DNA of 64,000 nucleotides, taken from contig VGZI01000007.1 in NCBI GenBank assembly GCA_016872605.1, positions 1 to 64,000 on the forward strand, in the 5' to 3' direction. Numbering within the stretch: the first letter of the stretch is position 1; each line of letters begins with the position of its first letter. Below the pieces are notes generated by a model. The model was not told where the DNA came from. It made no database searches and saw only the letters and a program-made list of their open reading frames with translations. The position numbers and the translations under genes are program-made. Source of the stretch: Planctomycetota bacterium (lineage in GTDB: Bacteria; Planctomycetota; Planctomycetia; Gemmatales; Gemmataceae). Of this stretch, positions 42,102 through 50,728 are shown one piece after another.

Positions 42102-42674
42102 TTAGCTCGGATTCGCTGGCGGGTTATTAGCATCGCCGGCCGGGGGCGATTCCGATGCAGGAGCCGAACCGTCCGTCGGCGTTTGCCCTTCCACTTGCGG
42201 CGCAACCGTGGGGGCCGGCGCCGGTGCGGTGTAGGCCGGCTTGGCGCGGCTGCGGATTTCGCCGGCTTTCAGAAGCTCAAGGAATGCAGTCGCCCCGGCA
42301 TCGCCAAGGCGGACCTCATGTCGCTTGATGATGCGCGTATAGCCGCCGGGCCGATCGGCGAAGCGCGGAGCGATTTCGCTGAACAGTTTTTGCAGAACCG
42401 TGCGCGTGTCGGCAGCTCCCTCGTCATCGGCGTGGGGCTTGACCTGCGCTTTCGCTGCTGGGCCGAGCCGAGCTGCCACAAGACGGCGTGCGTGCAGCGT
42501 GCCTTTCCGCGCCAGTGTGATGAGTTTCTCGACAAACGGCCGCACCGCTTTTGCCTTTGGCAGCGTTGTGATAATGCGCTCGTGGCGAATCAGCGCCATC
42601 GCCAAGTTGCGATAAAGGGCAAGCCGATGCGTGGCATTGCGGCTCAGTTTCTTTCCTGCGTTTCGATGTCGCAT
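42102..42674 (-). CDS. rplQ: 50S ribosomal protein L17 with C-terminal extension
   Basis: Large-subunit ribosomal protein at the exit-tunnel region. The core starts MRHRNAGKKLSRNATHRLAL and includes RHERIITTLPKAKAVRPFVEKLITLAR and GGYTRIIKRHEVRLGDAGATAFLELL, ending near residue 140. Beyond it is a low-complexity tail of about 50 residues rich in Pro, Ala and Thr (APAPAPTVAPQVEGQTPTDG), absent from typical L17 proteins but common in planctomycetes. It is the last gene of the alpha operon, 76 bases after rpoA. Confidence 0.96.
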   Translation of the reverse strand: MRHRNAGKKLSRNATHRLALYRNLAMALIRHERIITTLPKAKAVRPFVEKLITLARKGTLHARRLVAARLGPAAKAQVKPHADDEGAADTRTVLQKLFSEIAPRFADRPGGYTRIIKRHEVRLGDAGATAFLELLKAGEIRSRAKPAYTAPAPAPTVAPQVEGQTPTDGSAPASESPPAGDANNPPANPS

Positions 42675-42750
42675 GACAGATCTCGCTTCTCTGACCGCTC
42701 GCGGCTTGGCGCCCGTGTCGTGGATGCCAAGCTGAGAGCAATAAACTCAT

Positions 42751-43746
42751 CTATCGTCGCGTCGGGATTTTCATGCCCAACGTCAAGCCACGCTCGGACA
42801 GTTTCTGCTTGACTTCGCGGAGGGTTGTCTCGCCGAAGTTGCGGACCTCGAGCAGTTCTTCGTCGTTGCGAATTACCAAGTCGCGAACGGTGGTAATACC
42901 CTCGGACTCCAGGCAGTTGGTGGCTCGCACCGACAGTTCCAACTCGGCCAGGCTCATGTTGAGCTTACGTTCCAACTCGTGATCGACCATGTCTCCCGTA
43001 GAGGACGCTTCGGCACGTTCGTCGAGAGCCATCTCCGGTCCGGGCTCGGCGTATTGGATGAATGGATTGAGGTGCTTGCGCAGAATCTTCGCCCCTTCGA
43101 CCAGGGCGAGGTGCGGCGTCAGCGTTCCGTTCGTCCAGATTTCCATCACGAGCCGATCATAGTTCGTTTTCTGACCGACGCGGGTCTCTTCGATTTCGTA
43201 CTTGACTCGAACGACCGGCGAGAAGCTCGAATCGACCGGGATAACGCCGATTTCACGTTCGCGGCCGGCGTTTTCTTCCGCTGTGCGATAGCCGCGGCCG
43301 TTTTCGACGGTCATCTCGACGAGGAACTGCACGTCGTCGGTCAGAGTGGCGATGACGTGCTCGGGGTTGATGATCTGCACCGATTCGTCGGCGATGACAT
43401 CGGAACCGCGTACCACGCCGTGGCTGCGTTTTTCGATCTTGATGGTTTTGGTCTGATCGGTGAGGTTCTTCACCACCAGGCTCTTGATGTTGAGGATAAT
43501 ATCAGTCACATCCTCGGCGATGCCGGGGATGGTGGTGATTTCATGCTGAACACCCTGGATTTTGACACGGGTAATGGCGCTGCCTTCCAGGCTGGACAGG
43601 AGCACGCGGCGCAGACTATTGCCGATCGTCACGCCGAACCCGCGTTCGAAGGGTTCCGCGTAGAACTTGCCGTAGGTGTCGGTCAACGTCTCTCGTTCGT
43701 GAGTCAGGCGATTGGGCAGTTCCAAACCGCGCCACTTGATACGCAT
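42751..43746 (-). CDS. rpoA: RNA polymerase alpha subunit
   Basis: Assembles the RNA polymerase core and contacts activators and UP elements. The 331-residue protein starts [14 protein letters not shown] and has the N-terminal dimerisation domain ([31 protein letters not shown], then IEGVQHE-type sequence) up to about residue 235 and the C-terminal domain at about 255-322 ([44 protein letters not shown]). The full length and both domains match standard bacterial alpha. It lies between rpsD and rplQ, the canonical place. Confidence 0.97.
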   Translation of the reverse strand: MRIKWRGLELPNRLTHERETLTDTYGKFYAEPFERGFGVTIGNSLRRVLLSSLEGSAITRVKIQGVQHEITTIPGIAEDVTDIILNIKSLVVKNLTDQTKTIKIEKRSHGVVRGSDVIADESVQIINPEHVIATLTDDVQFLVEMTVENGRGYRTAEENAGREREIGVIPVDSSFSPVVRVKYEIEETRVGQKTNYDRLVMEIWTNGTLTPHLALVEGAKILRKHLNPFIQYAEPGPEMALDERAEASSTGDMVDHELERKLNMSLAELELSVRATNCLESEGITTVRDLVIRNDEELLEVRNFGETTLREVKQKLSERGLTLGMKIPTRR

Positions 43747-43855
43747 TAGGAGTCCTCCGATGGTCCAAGGGGAAAAGAGCCGGCGCCGTCCATTGGGGCC
43801 TGCAGTTTCGTCGAGCGTTCGCGCGGCCCAAGGCGAGCTCTCGACGAGGTGAATG

Positions 43856-44497
43856 TCAACGCGAGCAGAATTCGATGATGAGCTGTTCGTTCAATTCCTT
43901 TTCCTGATTCAAGCGAGGATCGACGTCGCCGCGGCTGGGGAGGCGAGTGACGCGGCCTTCCGGCGGCTCCGATCCAGTGATCTCCAAGAAATCGGGCACG
44001 GGAACGGTGTAGGCGGTCTGGTTCAATTTGACCTGGGCGATGCTTTTCGCCTTGCCCTTGACGGCCACTCGATCGCCCACCTTCAGAATGATGCTCGGAA
44101 TCGTGCAGTTTTTGCCGTTCACTTGCACGTGCCCATGCGCTACCAGCTGACGAGCGGCGGCACGCGACGGAGCAAACCCGAGGCGATGCACGATGTTGTC
44201 CAGCCGGCGTTCGAGCAAGCTCAGCAGGGCTTCGCCCGTGTTTTCGGTCGAGCGCGATGCGAGCTGGAAGTAGCGGCGGAACTGGCGTTCGAGCAGGCCG
44301 TAGAAGCGTTTCAGTTTCTGCTTTTCGCGCAAGCGCTCGCCGTACTCCGTTTGCTTCCCGCGGCGCATGTGCATGCCGGGCGGCGTCTCGCGACGCTTGA
44401 TAGCGCATTTGGGGCTTTCGCAGCGAGCCCCTTTGAGGTACAGCTTGACGCCCTCGCGGCGGCACAGCTTGCAAACAGAATCGGTGTATCGAGCCAT
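43856..44497 (-). CDS. rpsD: 30S ribosomal protein S4
   Basis: Primary 16S rRNA-binding protein that also represses the alpha operon in other bacteria. The 213-residue product starts [20 protein letters not shown] with the zinc-binding form of S4 (CKLC...CESPKC), continues [21 protein letters not shown] and has the S4 RNA-binding domain with [32 protein letters not shown]. Start 44497 is preferred to the in-frame TTG-type extension at 44557 because S4 family homology begins at MARYT. Confidence 0.96.
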   Translation of the reverse strand: MARYTDSVCKLCRREGVKLYLKGARCESPKCAIKRRETPPGMHMRRGKQTEYGERLREKQKLKRFYGLLERQFRRYFQLASRSTENTGEALLSLLERRLDNIVHRLGFAPSRAAARQLVAHGHVQVNGKNCTIPSIILKVGDRVAVKGKAKSIAQVKLNQTAYTVPVPDFLEITGSEPPEGRVTRLPSRGDVDPRLNQEKELNEQLIIEFCSR

Positions 44498-44523
44498 GAG
44501 TCGGGTCTGATCCTTTTCGAAAC

Positions 44524-44547
44524 TTGCCGCTTGCGGCGTAGCAAGCG
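44524..44547. repeat. Family H element, copy 2
   Basis: ACTTGCCGCTTGCGGCGTAG followed by CAAGC; the inner CCGCTTGCGG is nearly self-complementary. It lies between rpsK and rpsD. Related sequence is at 15386-15402 and 45491-45513, both just outside genes. Confidence 0.45.
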
Positions 44548-44560
44548 ATAAACTCAATAG

Positions 44561-44941
44561 TTACACTCGTCGCTTCTTCGGCGGCCGGCAGCCGTTATGG
44601 GGCAGGGGGGTTACGTCCTCAATGACCTTGATCGACAGACCCGCCGCCTGAAGCGCCGTGATCGCGGACTCGCGTCCGGAACCAGGGCCTTTGACGCGGA
44701 CTTCGACTTCCTTCAGGCCAAACTTCGTCGCCCGGTCTGCTGCAACTTCGGCGGCGCGCTGAGCGGCGAACGGCGTGCTCTTTCGGCTTCCCTTGAAACC
44801 GACCGTGCCGGCGGAGGCATAGCAAAGCGTATCGCCGTTGGTGTCCGTGATTGTCACAATCGTGTTGTTAAACGTCGATTTGATGTGCGCAATGCCTCGG
44901 CTCACATTGCGCCGCGTTTTTTTCTTTTTGCTCTTTGCCAC
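44561..44941 (-). CDS. rpsK: 30S ribosomal protein S11
   Basis: A 126-residue small-subunit protein at the platform near the mRNA exit. It starts [20 protein letters not shown], with [57 protein letters not shown] and [18 protein letters not shown], matching S11 end to end. It lies between rpsM and rpsD as in other bacteria. Confidence 0.97.
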   Translation of the reverse strand: MAKSKKKKTRRNVSRGIAHIKSTFNNTIVTITDTNGDTLCYASAGTVGFKGSRKSTPFAAQRAAEVAADRATKFGLKEVEVRVKGPGSGRESAITALQAAGLSIKVIEDVTPLPHNGCRPPKKRRV

Positions 44942-44982
44942 GTCGGTGGGTCCTCAACGCATCTCTGACGTAAAACGACATT

Positions 44983-45006
44983 GCCCGACCCCGCATGAGG
45001 TCGGGC
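44983..45006. promoter_or_regulatory. Hairpin between rpsM and rpsK
   Basis: An eight-base stem GCCCGACC / GGTCGGGC with loop CCGCATGA and no T-run. It lies in the unusually long (146-base) gap between rpsM and rpsK. It may be an RNA element for S4 or another ribosomal protein, or an mRNA-processing site; the sequence alone does not decide. Confidence 0.5.
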
Positions 45007-45087
45007 CAAGGATGATCGTAGCGGTATCTGTTATAGTGTATCGGCGGGCAGACAAACGGCAAGGTTGTCGAGTGTAGCGCCGTTTTG

Positions 45088-45471
45088 TTATTTCTGGTCC
45101 TTCACGCCCTTCTTGCCGGCAACGGTCTTGCGGGGGCCTTTGCGGGTGCGAGCGTTGGTGCGGGTTCGCTGGCCTCGTACCGGAAGGTTGCGGCGATGGC
45201 GAAAACCGCGATAGCAGCCGATTTCACGCAGACGCGCGATGTTTTGCTGCTCTTGACGCCGCAGCTGCCCTTCGACCACGTATTCGCGGTCGAGGATGTT
45301 GGCGATGCGGGCCACTTCTTCTTCGGTTAGGTCTTTTGCCTTGCGCTGCGGATTGACCTTCGCCTTGTCACATACCTCCAGCGCAGTGGTCGGACCGATG
45401 CCCCGGATGTAGCGGAGCGAGATATGCGTCGGCTTCTCATTGGGAAGGTCGACGCCCAGGATACGCGGCAT
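45088..45471 (-). CDS. rpsM: 30S ribosomal protein S13
   Basis: A 127-residue protein of the small-subunit head that contacts tRNA in the P site. It starts [20 protein letters not shown] and contains [71 protein letters not shown] and a basic end, all typical of S13. It follows rpmJ by 47 bases. Confidence 0.97.
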   Translation of the reverse strand: MPRILGVDLPNEKPTHISLRYIRGIGPTTALEVCDKAKVNPQRKAKDLTEEEVARIANILDREYVVEGQLRRQEQQNIARLREIGCYRGFRHRRNLPVRGQRTRTNARTRKGPRKTVAGKKGVKDQK

Positions 45472-45490
45472 GAACGGAACTCCTTGTGCT

Positions 45491-45513
45491 TGACCGCTTG
45501 CGGCGGAGCAACC
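45491..45513. repeat. Family H element, copy 3
   Basis: TGACCGCTTGCGGCGGAGCA lies in the 47-base gap between rpmJ and rpsM and resembles the sequence between rpsK and rpsD. Confidence 0.4.
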
Positions 45514-45518
45514 TAAGC

Positions 45519-45632
45519 CTACCCTTGACGCTGCTTGTGACGCGGATTCGTGCAGATGACGTACACACGCCCCTGCCGCTTCACCAGCTTGCAGTTCTCG
45601 CAGATGCGTTTCACGCTCGAACGGACTTTCAT
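45519..45632 (-). CDS. rpmJ: 50S ribosomal protein L36
   Basis: A 37-residue zinc-ribbon ribosomal protein: [20 protein letters not shown], then [17 protein letters not shown]. The cysteines C11, C14 and C27 with His32 are the zinc ligands of the standard form. GAGGTTTACC precedes the ATG. It heads the alpha operon, as in many bacteria; no infA or secY lies upstream in this window, where a PrsW-like gene occurs instead. Confidence 0.95.
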   Translation of the reverse strand: MKVRSSVKRICENCKLVKRQGRVYVICTNPRHKQRQG

Positions 45633-45738
45633 GGTAAACCTCTCGGGGCGAAAATCACCACGGACAGAGAATTCAGCATTGTAACGATTGGCATCGACCA
45701 GGCAAGGTTCATCTACGCGTTTTTTCGCAGGACGCTTC

Positions 45739-45788
45739 AGCGCCTGAACCGTAAGCGAAGGATTTCATAACGCTAACGCTTCAGGCTC
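45739..45788. repeat. Family B hairpin (copy 2)
   Basis: AGCGCCTGAACCGTAAGCGA and CGCTAACGCTTCAGGCTCT form imperfect arms of about 19 bases. It lies between the PrsW-like gene and rpmJ and may mark the end of the former. Confidence 0.65.
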
Positions 45789-45793
45789 TGACG

Positions 45794-46522
45794 TCAGGCA
45801 CGGTACCCTTTCGCGACGAGCAACAAATGATACTGCCAGGCGGTCAGGCTGGCGCTGGTGATGATCGCGAACCAGCTGACGTACGGTATTGCCGAGGCAT
45901 TCCAAAGTGCGTGGAGCCCAATCGCCCAGGCACAGGCGATCACGAAGGAGCGTGCCCGAAATGCTCGGCCCAAGTCGCGGCCGTTCTGCCAATACGCAGC
46001 GGTGATGATGCCGGTCCACATGCCGTGCCCGAACGGCGAGGCCAGGCCGCGCTCAAGCATGATAATCAACAACATCGAAAAGCCGGCGCCTTCGACGCCA
46101 GAACCGACAAAGCCCATGATCGCAGGACCGAAGCCGTAGCCCGCCGTTTCTGCGACGGCGAAACCGAGGCCGCTGACGGTGCCGAGGATGAGTCCGTCCA
46201 TCGGACGATCATACCGCGGGTGTCTCCATCGCCAGAAAGTTGCAAAGAACTTGGCGGGTTCCTCATAGAAACCGGCAAAAATGGGGAATAACAAGACATT
46301 GCCACCAATCCAGTTTGCCGCCGTGAAGTTAATCATGGCCGCGATGATGCCGATCGATCCGCCAGCGAGGAACGTGATGGCCAGGGTATGAAACGAGATG
46401 CCGGTTTCGTCGTAGCGTTCGACGAGCCAGCAGATCATCGTCGCGGGAACGACAGCGCTCATGGCCAGGAGCGTCACGGGCGCGAGGTTTGGATTCTTCG
46501 TCGTCGCCAACATGATGAACAA
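45794..46522 (-). CDS. PrsW-like intramembrane protease
   Basis: A 242-residue polytopic protein of the PrsW family, which cleaves anti-sigma factors within the membrane. The family motifs are present: FYEEPAKFFATFWRW (EExxK), DGLILGTVSGLGFAVAETAGYG (second acidic motif), GHGMWTGIITAAYW and HALWNASAIPY (conserved histidines). The frame has no good start: only TTG at 46522 or ATG at 46513, neither with a Shine-Dalgarno sequence, and both would cut into the first hydrophobic helix. Upstream the same frame reads RVGLILFAVAATLF back to a single TGA, beyond which the FHA domain frame continues. It may therefore be the C-terminal half of an FHA-PrsW protein. Confidence 0.75.
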   Translation of the reverse strand: MFIMLATTKNPNLAPVTLLAMSAVVPATMICWLVERYDETGISFHTLAITFLAGGSIGIIAAMINFTAANWIGGNVLLFPIFAGFYEEPAKFFATFWRWRHPRYDRPMDGLILGTVSGLGFAVAETAGYGFGPAIMGFVGSGVEGAGFSMLLIIMLERGLASPFGHGMWTGIITAAYWQNGRDLGRAFRARSFVIACAWAIGLHALWNASAIPYVSWFAIITSASLTAWQYHLLLVAKGYRA

Positions 46523-46558
46523 CGTCGCCGCGACGGCAAAGAGAATCAGTCCGACGCG

Positions 46559-46954
46559 TCAGGTCAATGCCAAAGTTGTGAACGTATACAGCAGCGACCC
46601 CGGCTGCACAAGCGGCGTCTTCGGCACGAAGTTCGGATTGCTGAACTCAAACTTGAACGTTCCGACCGTGACGTGATCCCCCGGAACGACCTGCGCGGTT
46701 GTCACGTGGACACCGTTGACCAGCACGCCGTGGCCGCTGCAATCGGTGATTTTGACGTGGTCCTTTTCGATTTCGATGACGATGTGTTCCGGCGCAATGC
46801 TCGGATCGGGAATCACGATGCTTGATGGCGGCTGGCTTCCCAGAACGTAGCGCGACAACGGCAGATCGAACTCCCGGCCGAGCGATGTGCCCGACAGGAC
46901 GCGCAACTTCCATCCCTGAGGTACGGGATTGACGGGGACGCTCCATGTGGCCAT
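46559..46954 (-). CDS. FHA-domain protein
   Basis: A 131-residue product with a forkhead-associated domain, which binds phosphothreonine peptides and so would respond to Ser/Thr kinases such as those in this window. FHA features: GREFDLPLSRYVLGSQPPSS (position of the Gly/Arg/Ser loop, with the Arg shifted), SIAPEHIVIEIEKDHVKIT with the SxxH-like EH, and NGVHVTTAQVVPGDHVTVG. The RS-type phosphopeptide contact is partly altered, so binding is likely but not certain. The frame stops at a TGA (46559-46561) directly before the PrsW-like frame. Confidence 0.78.
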   Translation of the reverse strand: MATWSVPVNPVPQGWKLRVLSGTSLGREFDLPLSRYVLGSQPPSSIVIPDPSIAPEHIVIEIEKDHVKITDCSGHGVLVNGVHVTTAQVVPGDHVTVGTFKFEFSNPNFVPKTPLVQPGSLLYTFTTLALT

Positions 46955-47008
46955 ACGGCGCTCACGTATCGATGACAATTCGGCAGTTTCCCCGACGCTG
47001 CGAGTGGC

Positions 47009-47797
47009 TCACGGCTTGACCATGGGCAACGGCTGGCGCTTGGGGAAGATCATGCGCCACAACATCATTAGCGGATCGTAATACTCATCGACAACGCGTT
47101 CTTTGAGTGGGATAATCGCATTGTCGGTGATGGTGATATGCTCGGGACAGACCTTCGTGCAGCACTTGGTGATGTTGCAGTAGCCGACGCCGTCGCGATC
47201 TTTTAAGTCTTCGAGGCGATCGGCGGTATCGAGCGGGTGCATCTCCAGCGCCGCGACATGCACGAGGAAGCGCGGCCCGATAAACTCCGCGTGCTTGTGG
47301 TGATCGCGCAAGACATGGCAGACATCCTGGCACAAAAAGCACTCGATGCACTTGCGAAATTCCTGCACGCGATCCACGTCGGCTTGTTCCATGCGCCAGG
47401 TTCCGTCGGCAGCGTCCGGCTCGCGCGGCTGGAACGGCTTGATGCGTTTCTTGACTTCATAATTCCATGAAACGTCCGTCACCAGGTCCTTGATCGATGG
47501 AAACGCCTGGATCGGTTCGATGGTGATCGGCTGATCGGTCGGCAGGTGGGCGATCTGCGTCATGCACATGAGCCGCGGGTTGCCGTTGATCTCAGCGGAA
47601 CAGGAGCCGCACTTGCCAGCTTTGCAGTTCCAGCGAACGGCGAGGTCCATCGCTTGCGTGGCTTGAACCTGATGAACGGCATCGAGGACGACCATGCCAT
47701 GACTGACGGGCGTTTGATAGTCGACGAACGACCCGCCGTTGGCGTCGCCTCGCCAGATGCGCAGGGTGACCATTTGGGTGGTGGCAGTTTCGGCCAT
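47009..47797 (-). CDS. sdhB: Succinate dehydrogenase iron-sulfur subunit
   Basis: A 262-residue Fe-S subunit of succinate dehydrogenase (complex II), carrying electrons from the flavoprotein to the membrane subunit. The [2Fe-2S] cysteines are C58, C63, C66 and C78 in WNCKAGKCGSCSAEINGNPRLMC-type order; the two further clusters use CIECFLCQDVC and CNITKCCTKVCPEH. The start at 47797 follows GGGAG by eight bases and is preferred to the upstream ATG at 47806. It is the last gene of sdhC-sdhA-sdhB, with a family A palindrome before it. Confidence 0.94.
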   Translation of the reverse strand: MAETATTQMVTLRIWRGDANGGSFVDYQTPVSHGMVVLDAVHQVQATQAMDLAVRWNCKAGKCGSCSAEINGNPRLMCMTQIAHLPTDQPITIEPIQAFPSIKDLVTDVSWNYEVKKRIKPFQPREPDAADGTWRMEQADVDRVQEFRKCIECFLCQDVCHVLRDHHKHAEFIGPRFLVHVAALEMHPLDTADRLEDLKDRDGVGYCNITKCCTKVCPEHITITDNAIIPLKERVVDEYYDPLMMLWRMIFPKRQPLPMVKP

Positions 47798-47814
47798 GAT
47801 CGGCATCTCCCATC

Positions 47815-47856
47815 TTCGTTTTGTGCTCGCGCGGCGCCGCGCGGGCGCTAAACGAA
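47815..47856. repeat. Intergenic palindrome, family A (copy 10, sdhA-sdhB)
   Basis: TTCGTTTTGTGCTCGCGCGG C joined directly to GCCGCGCGGGCGCTAAACGA A, centred on GGCGCC with a few mismatches. It fills the gap between the sdhA stop (47864) and the sdhB start (47797). Confidence 0.85.
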
Positions 47857-47863
47857 TCTCGTG

Positions 47864-49678
47864 CTACTTCATCTCCTCGATGATCTGCTTCAACTCCGCT
47901 GGCATTTCAGGAATCGGCACCTGCTCGACTTGCATCTCGCCATCGGGTCCCTTGCGCGTGACCAGGTTGACCTTGCCGAACGCGGCGTCTTTGTCCTGAA
48001 AGTCTTCGCGGAAATGGCCGCCGCGGCTTTCCTTGCGAACCAAGGCGCAGCGGGTGATGGCTTCGGACACGGTGAGTAGGTTGTGCAGATCGAGCGCGGT
48101 GTGCCAACCGGGGTTGTACTCGCGATTGCCGACGATCTTGGCTTTCTTGGCGCGTTCCTTGAGCTTGCCCAGTCCTTCGAGAGCACGCTGCATCTCGTCT
48201 TCCTTGCGCACGATGCCGACGAGATCCTGCATCATATCCTGCAGGTCTTGCTGGATAATGTAGGGACCTTCGTCACCGCCTTGACGATCGAATGGTTCCA
48301 GGGTCCACTTGGCGGCGGCATCGACGTCTTCCTGCCGCAACGTCGTCGGCTTGGCGTCCTTGGCGTACTTGCCCGCGTACTCGCCGGCGCGCTTGCCGAA
48401 CACCAAAAGGTCCGACAGTGAATTGCCGCCGAGCCGATTGGCGCCGTTGATGCCGACGGCACATTCACCGCACGCGAACAGGCCTGGAATCCGTGACATC
48501 TGCGAGTCGGCATCGACCTTGACGCCGCCCATGACATAATGCGTCGTCGGGCCGACTTCCATCGGCTCGGTCGTGATGTCGATGTCGCCGAGTTCCTTGA
48601 ACTGGTGATACATGCTCGGCAGCTTCTTCTTGATATGCTCCGGCGCGTTGGGGATCTTCTCCTTGATCCACTGAATGTCGAGATAGACGCCGCCGTGCGG
48701 ACTGCCACGGCCCGCGCGCACCTCGCGCAAGATGCAGCGAGCGACGTGATCGCGCGTCAGAAGCTCCGGCGGGCGGTTGGCGTTCTTGTCCCCTTGGCAA
48801 TAGCGCCAGCCTTCCTCGGCGTCCTTGGCGGTCTGGCTCTTGTAGTTGTCCGGGATGTCGTTGAACATGAAGCGTTCGCCCTTGTTATTGAGGAGAACGC
48901 CCCCCTCGCCGCGAACGCCTTCAGTGACCAGAATGCCACGCACCGAGAGCGGCCAAATCATGCCGGTCGGGTGAAACTGAATGAACTCCATGTCCTGCAG
49001 TTCGGCGCCGGCGTCGTAGGCGAGCGTGTGGCCGTCGCCGGTGTATTCCCAACTATTGGAGGTGATCTTGTACGCTTTGCCGATGCCTCCGGTCGCCAGG
49101 ACGATCGCCTTGGCTTTGAAAAGCAAGAATCGGCCGCGTTCGCGGGTGTAGGCGAGAGCGCCGGCGATGCGGTCGCCGTCTTTGAGCAGGCGGACGACGG
49201 TCGTTTCCATGTAGACGGTGATGCCCTTGTGAACGCCATGATCTTGCAGCGTACGGATCATTTCGAGGCCGGTGCGATCGCCGACGTGAGCGAGCCGCGG
49301 GTAGCGATGTCCGCCGAAGTTGCGTTGCAAGATTCGGCCATCGGCAGTGCGATCGAAGACGGCGCCCCAGGCTTCAAGTTCACGAACGCGGGCCGGCGCT
49401 TCCTGGGCATGGAGTTGGGCCATGCGCCAGTTGTTGACGTATTGTCCGCCGCGCATGGTGTCGGCGAAATGCACTTTCCAGTTGTCGCGTTCATCGACGT
49501 TGGCAAGAGCGGCGGCGATGCCCCCCTCTGCCATGACGGTGTGAGCTTTGCCAAGGAGCGACTTGCAAACGAGGCCGACGGAGACGCCCGCAGCCGACGC
49601 TTCGATGGCGGCGCGAAGGCCTGCGCCGCCGGCGCCGATGACGAGAACGTCGTGTTCGTGAGTTTGGATGTCTGCCAT
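47864..49678 (-). CDS. sdhA: Succinate dehydrogenase flavoprotein subunit
   Basis: A 604-residue flavoprotein that oxidises succinate to fumarate using covalently bound FAD. The FAD-binding site is VLVIGAGGAGLRAAIEASAAG; the His of HTVMAEGGIAAAL is the usual flavin link. RVRELEAWGAVFDRT, QFHPTGMIWPLSVRGILVTEG, GERFM, TTHYVMGGVKVD and LFACGECAVGINGANRLGGNSL are typical of the family. The C-terminal part with NREYNPGWHTALDLHNLL and RKESRGGHFREDF is also standard. It lies between sdhC and sdhB with palindromic repeats on both sides. Confidence 0.96.
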   Translation of the reverse strand: MADIQTHEHDVLVIGAGGAGLRAAIEASAAGVSVGLVCKSLLGKAHTVMAEGGIAAALANVDERDNWKVHFADTMRGGQYVNNWRMAQLHAQEAPARVRELEAWGAVFDRTADGRILQRNFGGHRYPRLAHVGDRTGLEMIRTLQDHGVHKGITVYMETTVVRLLKDGDRIAGALAYTRERGRFLLFKAKAIVLATGGIGKAYKITSNSWEYTGDGHTLAYDAGAELQDMEFIQFHPTGMIWPLSVRGILVTEGVRGEGGVLLNNKGERFMFNDIPDNYKSQTAKDAEEGWRYCQGDKNANRPPELLTRDHVARCILREVRAGRGSPHGGVYLDIQWIKEKIPNAPEHIKKKLPSMYHQFKELGDIDITTEPMEVGPTTHYVMGGVKVDADSQMSRIPGLFACGECAVGINGANRLGGNSLSDLLVFGKRAGEYAGKYAKDAKPTTLRQEDVDAAAKWTLEPFDRQGGDEGPYIIQQDLQDMMQDLVGIVRKEDEMQRALEGLGKLKERAKKAKIVGNREYNPGWHTALDLHNLLTVSEAITRCALVRKESRGGHFREDFQDKDAAFGKVNLVTRKGPDGEMQVEQVPIPEMPAELKQIIEEMK

Positions 49679-49690
49679 ACGTCAAGAATT

Positions 49691-49761
49691 CCGGTTTAGC
49701 CGCTCGCCTTGGGCGAGCGCGAACGACGCACACGCCAAAGGCGAGCGGCTAAACTGAACGG
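49691..49761. repeat. Intergenic palindrome, family A (copy 11, sdhC-sdhA)
   Basis: GTTTAGCCGCTCGCCTT and AAAGGCGAGCGGCTAAAC are the arms, with a second internal repeat of GGCGAGCG around the centre. The arms differ from other copies (GCCGCTCGCC in place of GCGTTCGC), making this a divergent variant. It fills the gap between the sdhC stop (49763) and the sdhA start (49678). Confidence 0.8.
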
Positions 49762-49762
49762 T

Positions 49763-50581
49763 TCAAAACACAAAATGAAAGTCAGTCCAGATGCCCATGG
49801 AGCAGAGCCGCACGTAGATGTCGCTGAAGCCGACCCAGAACAGGCTGCACCACGCCCAGACCATGTGGTACTCGTTAAGACAACTGACGCAGTCGTAGAC
49901 GCTTTTTTGCGTGGGCGATTTGCCTAGCTCATCGCAGCCGCCGCCCACCAAGTGCCGCAGCGAATGACAGCCGAGCGTATAGCCGCCGAGAAGGATCACG
50001 TTGAGGGTGAGGACGAAGCTGCCGACGCCGATGCCGAATCGCTTGTTGCCCGCGGCATTGGTGAAGATAAACGCCTGAATGGCATCCCATGCAAGAAATG
50101 CGATGAAGATCAGTGCAATGTAAAGAAAGTAGCGGTGAATATTCTGGATGAGCAACGGCCAGGTATTCTCGCCGAGATAGCTCCCGCGCGGCTCGCCGAC
50201 GGCGCAGTTCGGCGGGTCGGCCCAGAACGCTTTGTAATACGCTCCGCGGTAGTAGTAGCACGTCATGCGGAATCCGACAGGGCCGCCGAGAATCAGTAGC
50301 GCCGGCGAGAACACCAGCCAGCCCGGCCACCAATCCGGCTTGCCGCGGATCCAGGCGTGCGGCGAGTTGCCGATGATTTCGGGCGAGTAGAACGGCGAAA
50401 GGTAATTCTGTCCCTGTTTGTCGAGATAATAGTGATTGCCTTGAAATGCAGCCCAGGTAGCGTACACCACGAACGAAGCGAAAACTACGAAGACGACCAG
50501 CGGTTCCAGCCACCAAAGATCCGTGCGACTCGTTTCGCCGGCGCCGCGCACCACCGGCAGGCTCACTTTTCCCTCAGCCAT
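49763..50581 (-). CDS. sdhC: Succinate dehydrogenase membrane subunit (cytochrome b type)
   Basis: A 272-residue membrane anchor that reduces quinone for the complex. Hydrophobic helices are at about 27-47, 88-110, 143-165, 180-205 and 235-260. Conserved-looking polar residues include CYYYRGAYYKAFWADPP, QNIHRYFLYIALIF and GCHSLRHLVGGG, whose histidines could bind two hemes as in the large single-subunit type of complex II. GGGAG lies six bases before the ATG at 50581. It is unusually long for sdhC, which fits a single large membrane subunit in place of sdhC plus sdhD, since no sdhD is present. Confidence 0.87.
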   Translation of the reverse strand: MAEGKVSLPVVRGAGETSRTDLWWLEPLVVFVVFASFVVYATWAAFQGNHYYLDKQGQNYLSPFYSPEIIGNSPHAWIRGKPDWWPGWLVFSPALLILGGPVGFRMTCYYYRGAYYKAFWADPPNCAVGEPRGSYLGENTWPLLIQNIHRYFLYIALIFIAFLAWDAIQAFIFTNAAGNKRFGIGVGSFVLTLNVILLGGYTLGCHSLRHLVGGGCDELGKSPTQKSVYDCVSCLNEYHMVWAWCSLFWVGFSDIYVRLCSMGIWTDFHFVF

Positions 50582-50728
50582 GCCCGCTCCCTTGTCTGAA
50601 ACTGAATGATACTGAGAGCATAGGCGCGTAGTTTCGATTTTCAAGAGTTCGGCGCTCTCGGACCGAAGACCTCACGCTCCGCGTGAGGTCTTCGATGCTA
50701 CGCTGCAAACGGCAATACAATACGCTGC
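50582..50728. promoter_or_regulatory. Divergent region with a strong hairpin at 50665-50693
   Basis: The gap between the sdh genes (minus) and a VOC gene (plus) contains GAAGACCTCACGC and its exact complement around TCC, a 29-base hairpin without a T-run. It must also hold promoters for both directions. The hairpin may be an operator or a boundary of transcription. Confidence 0.55.
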
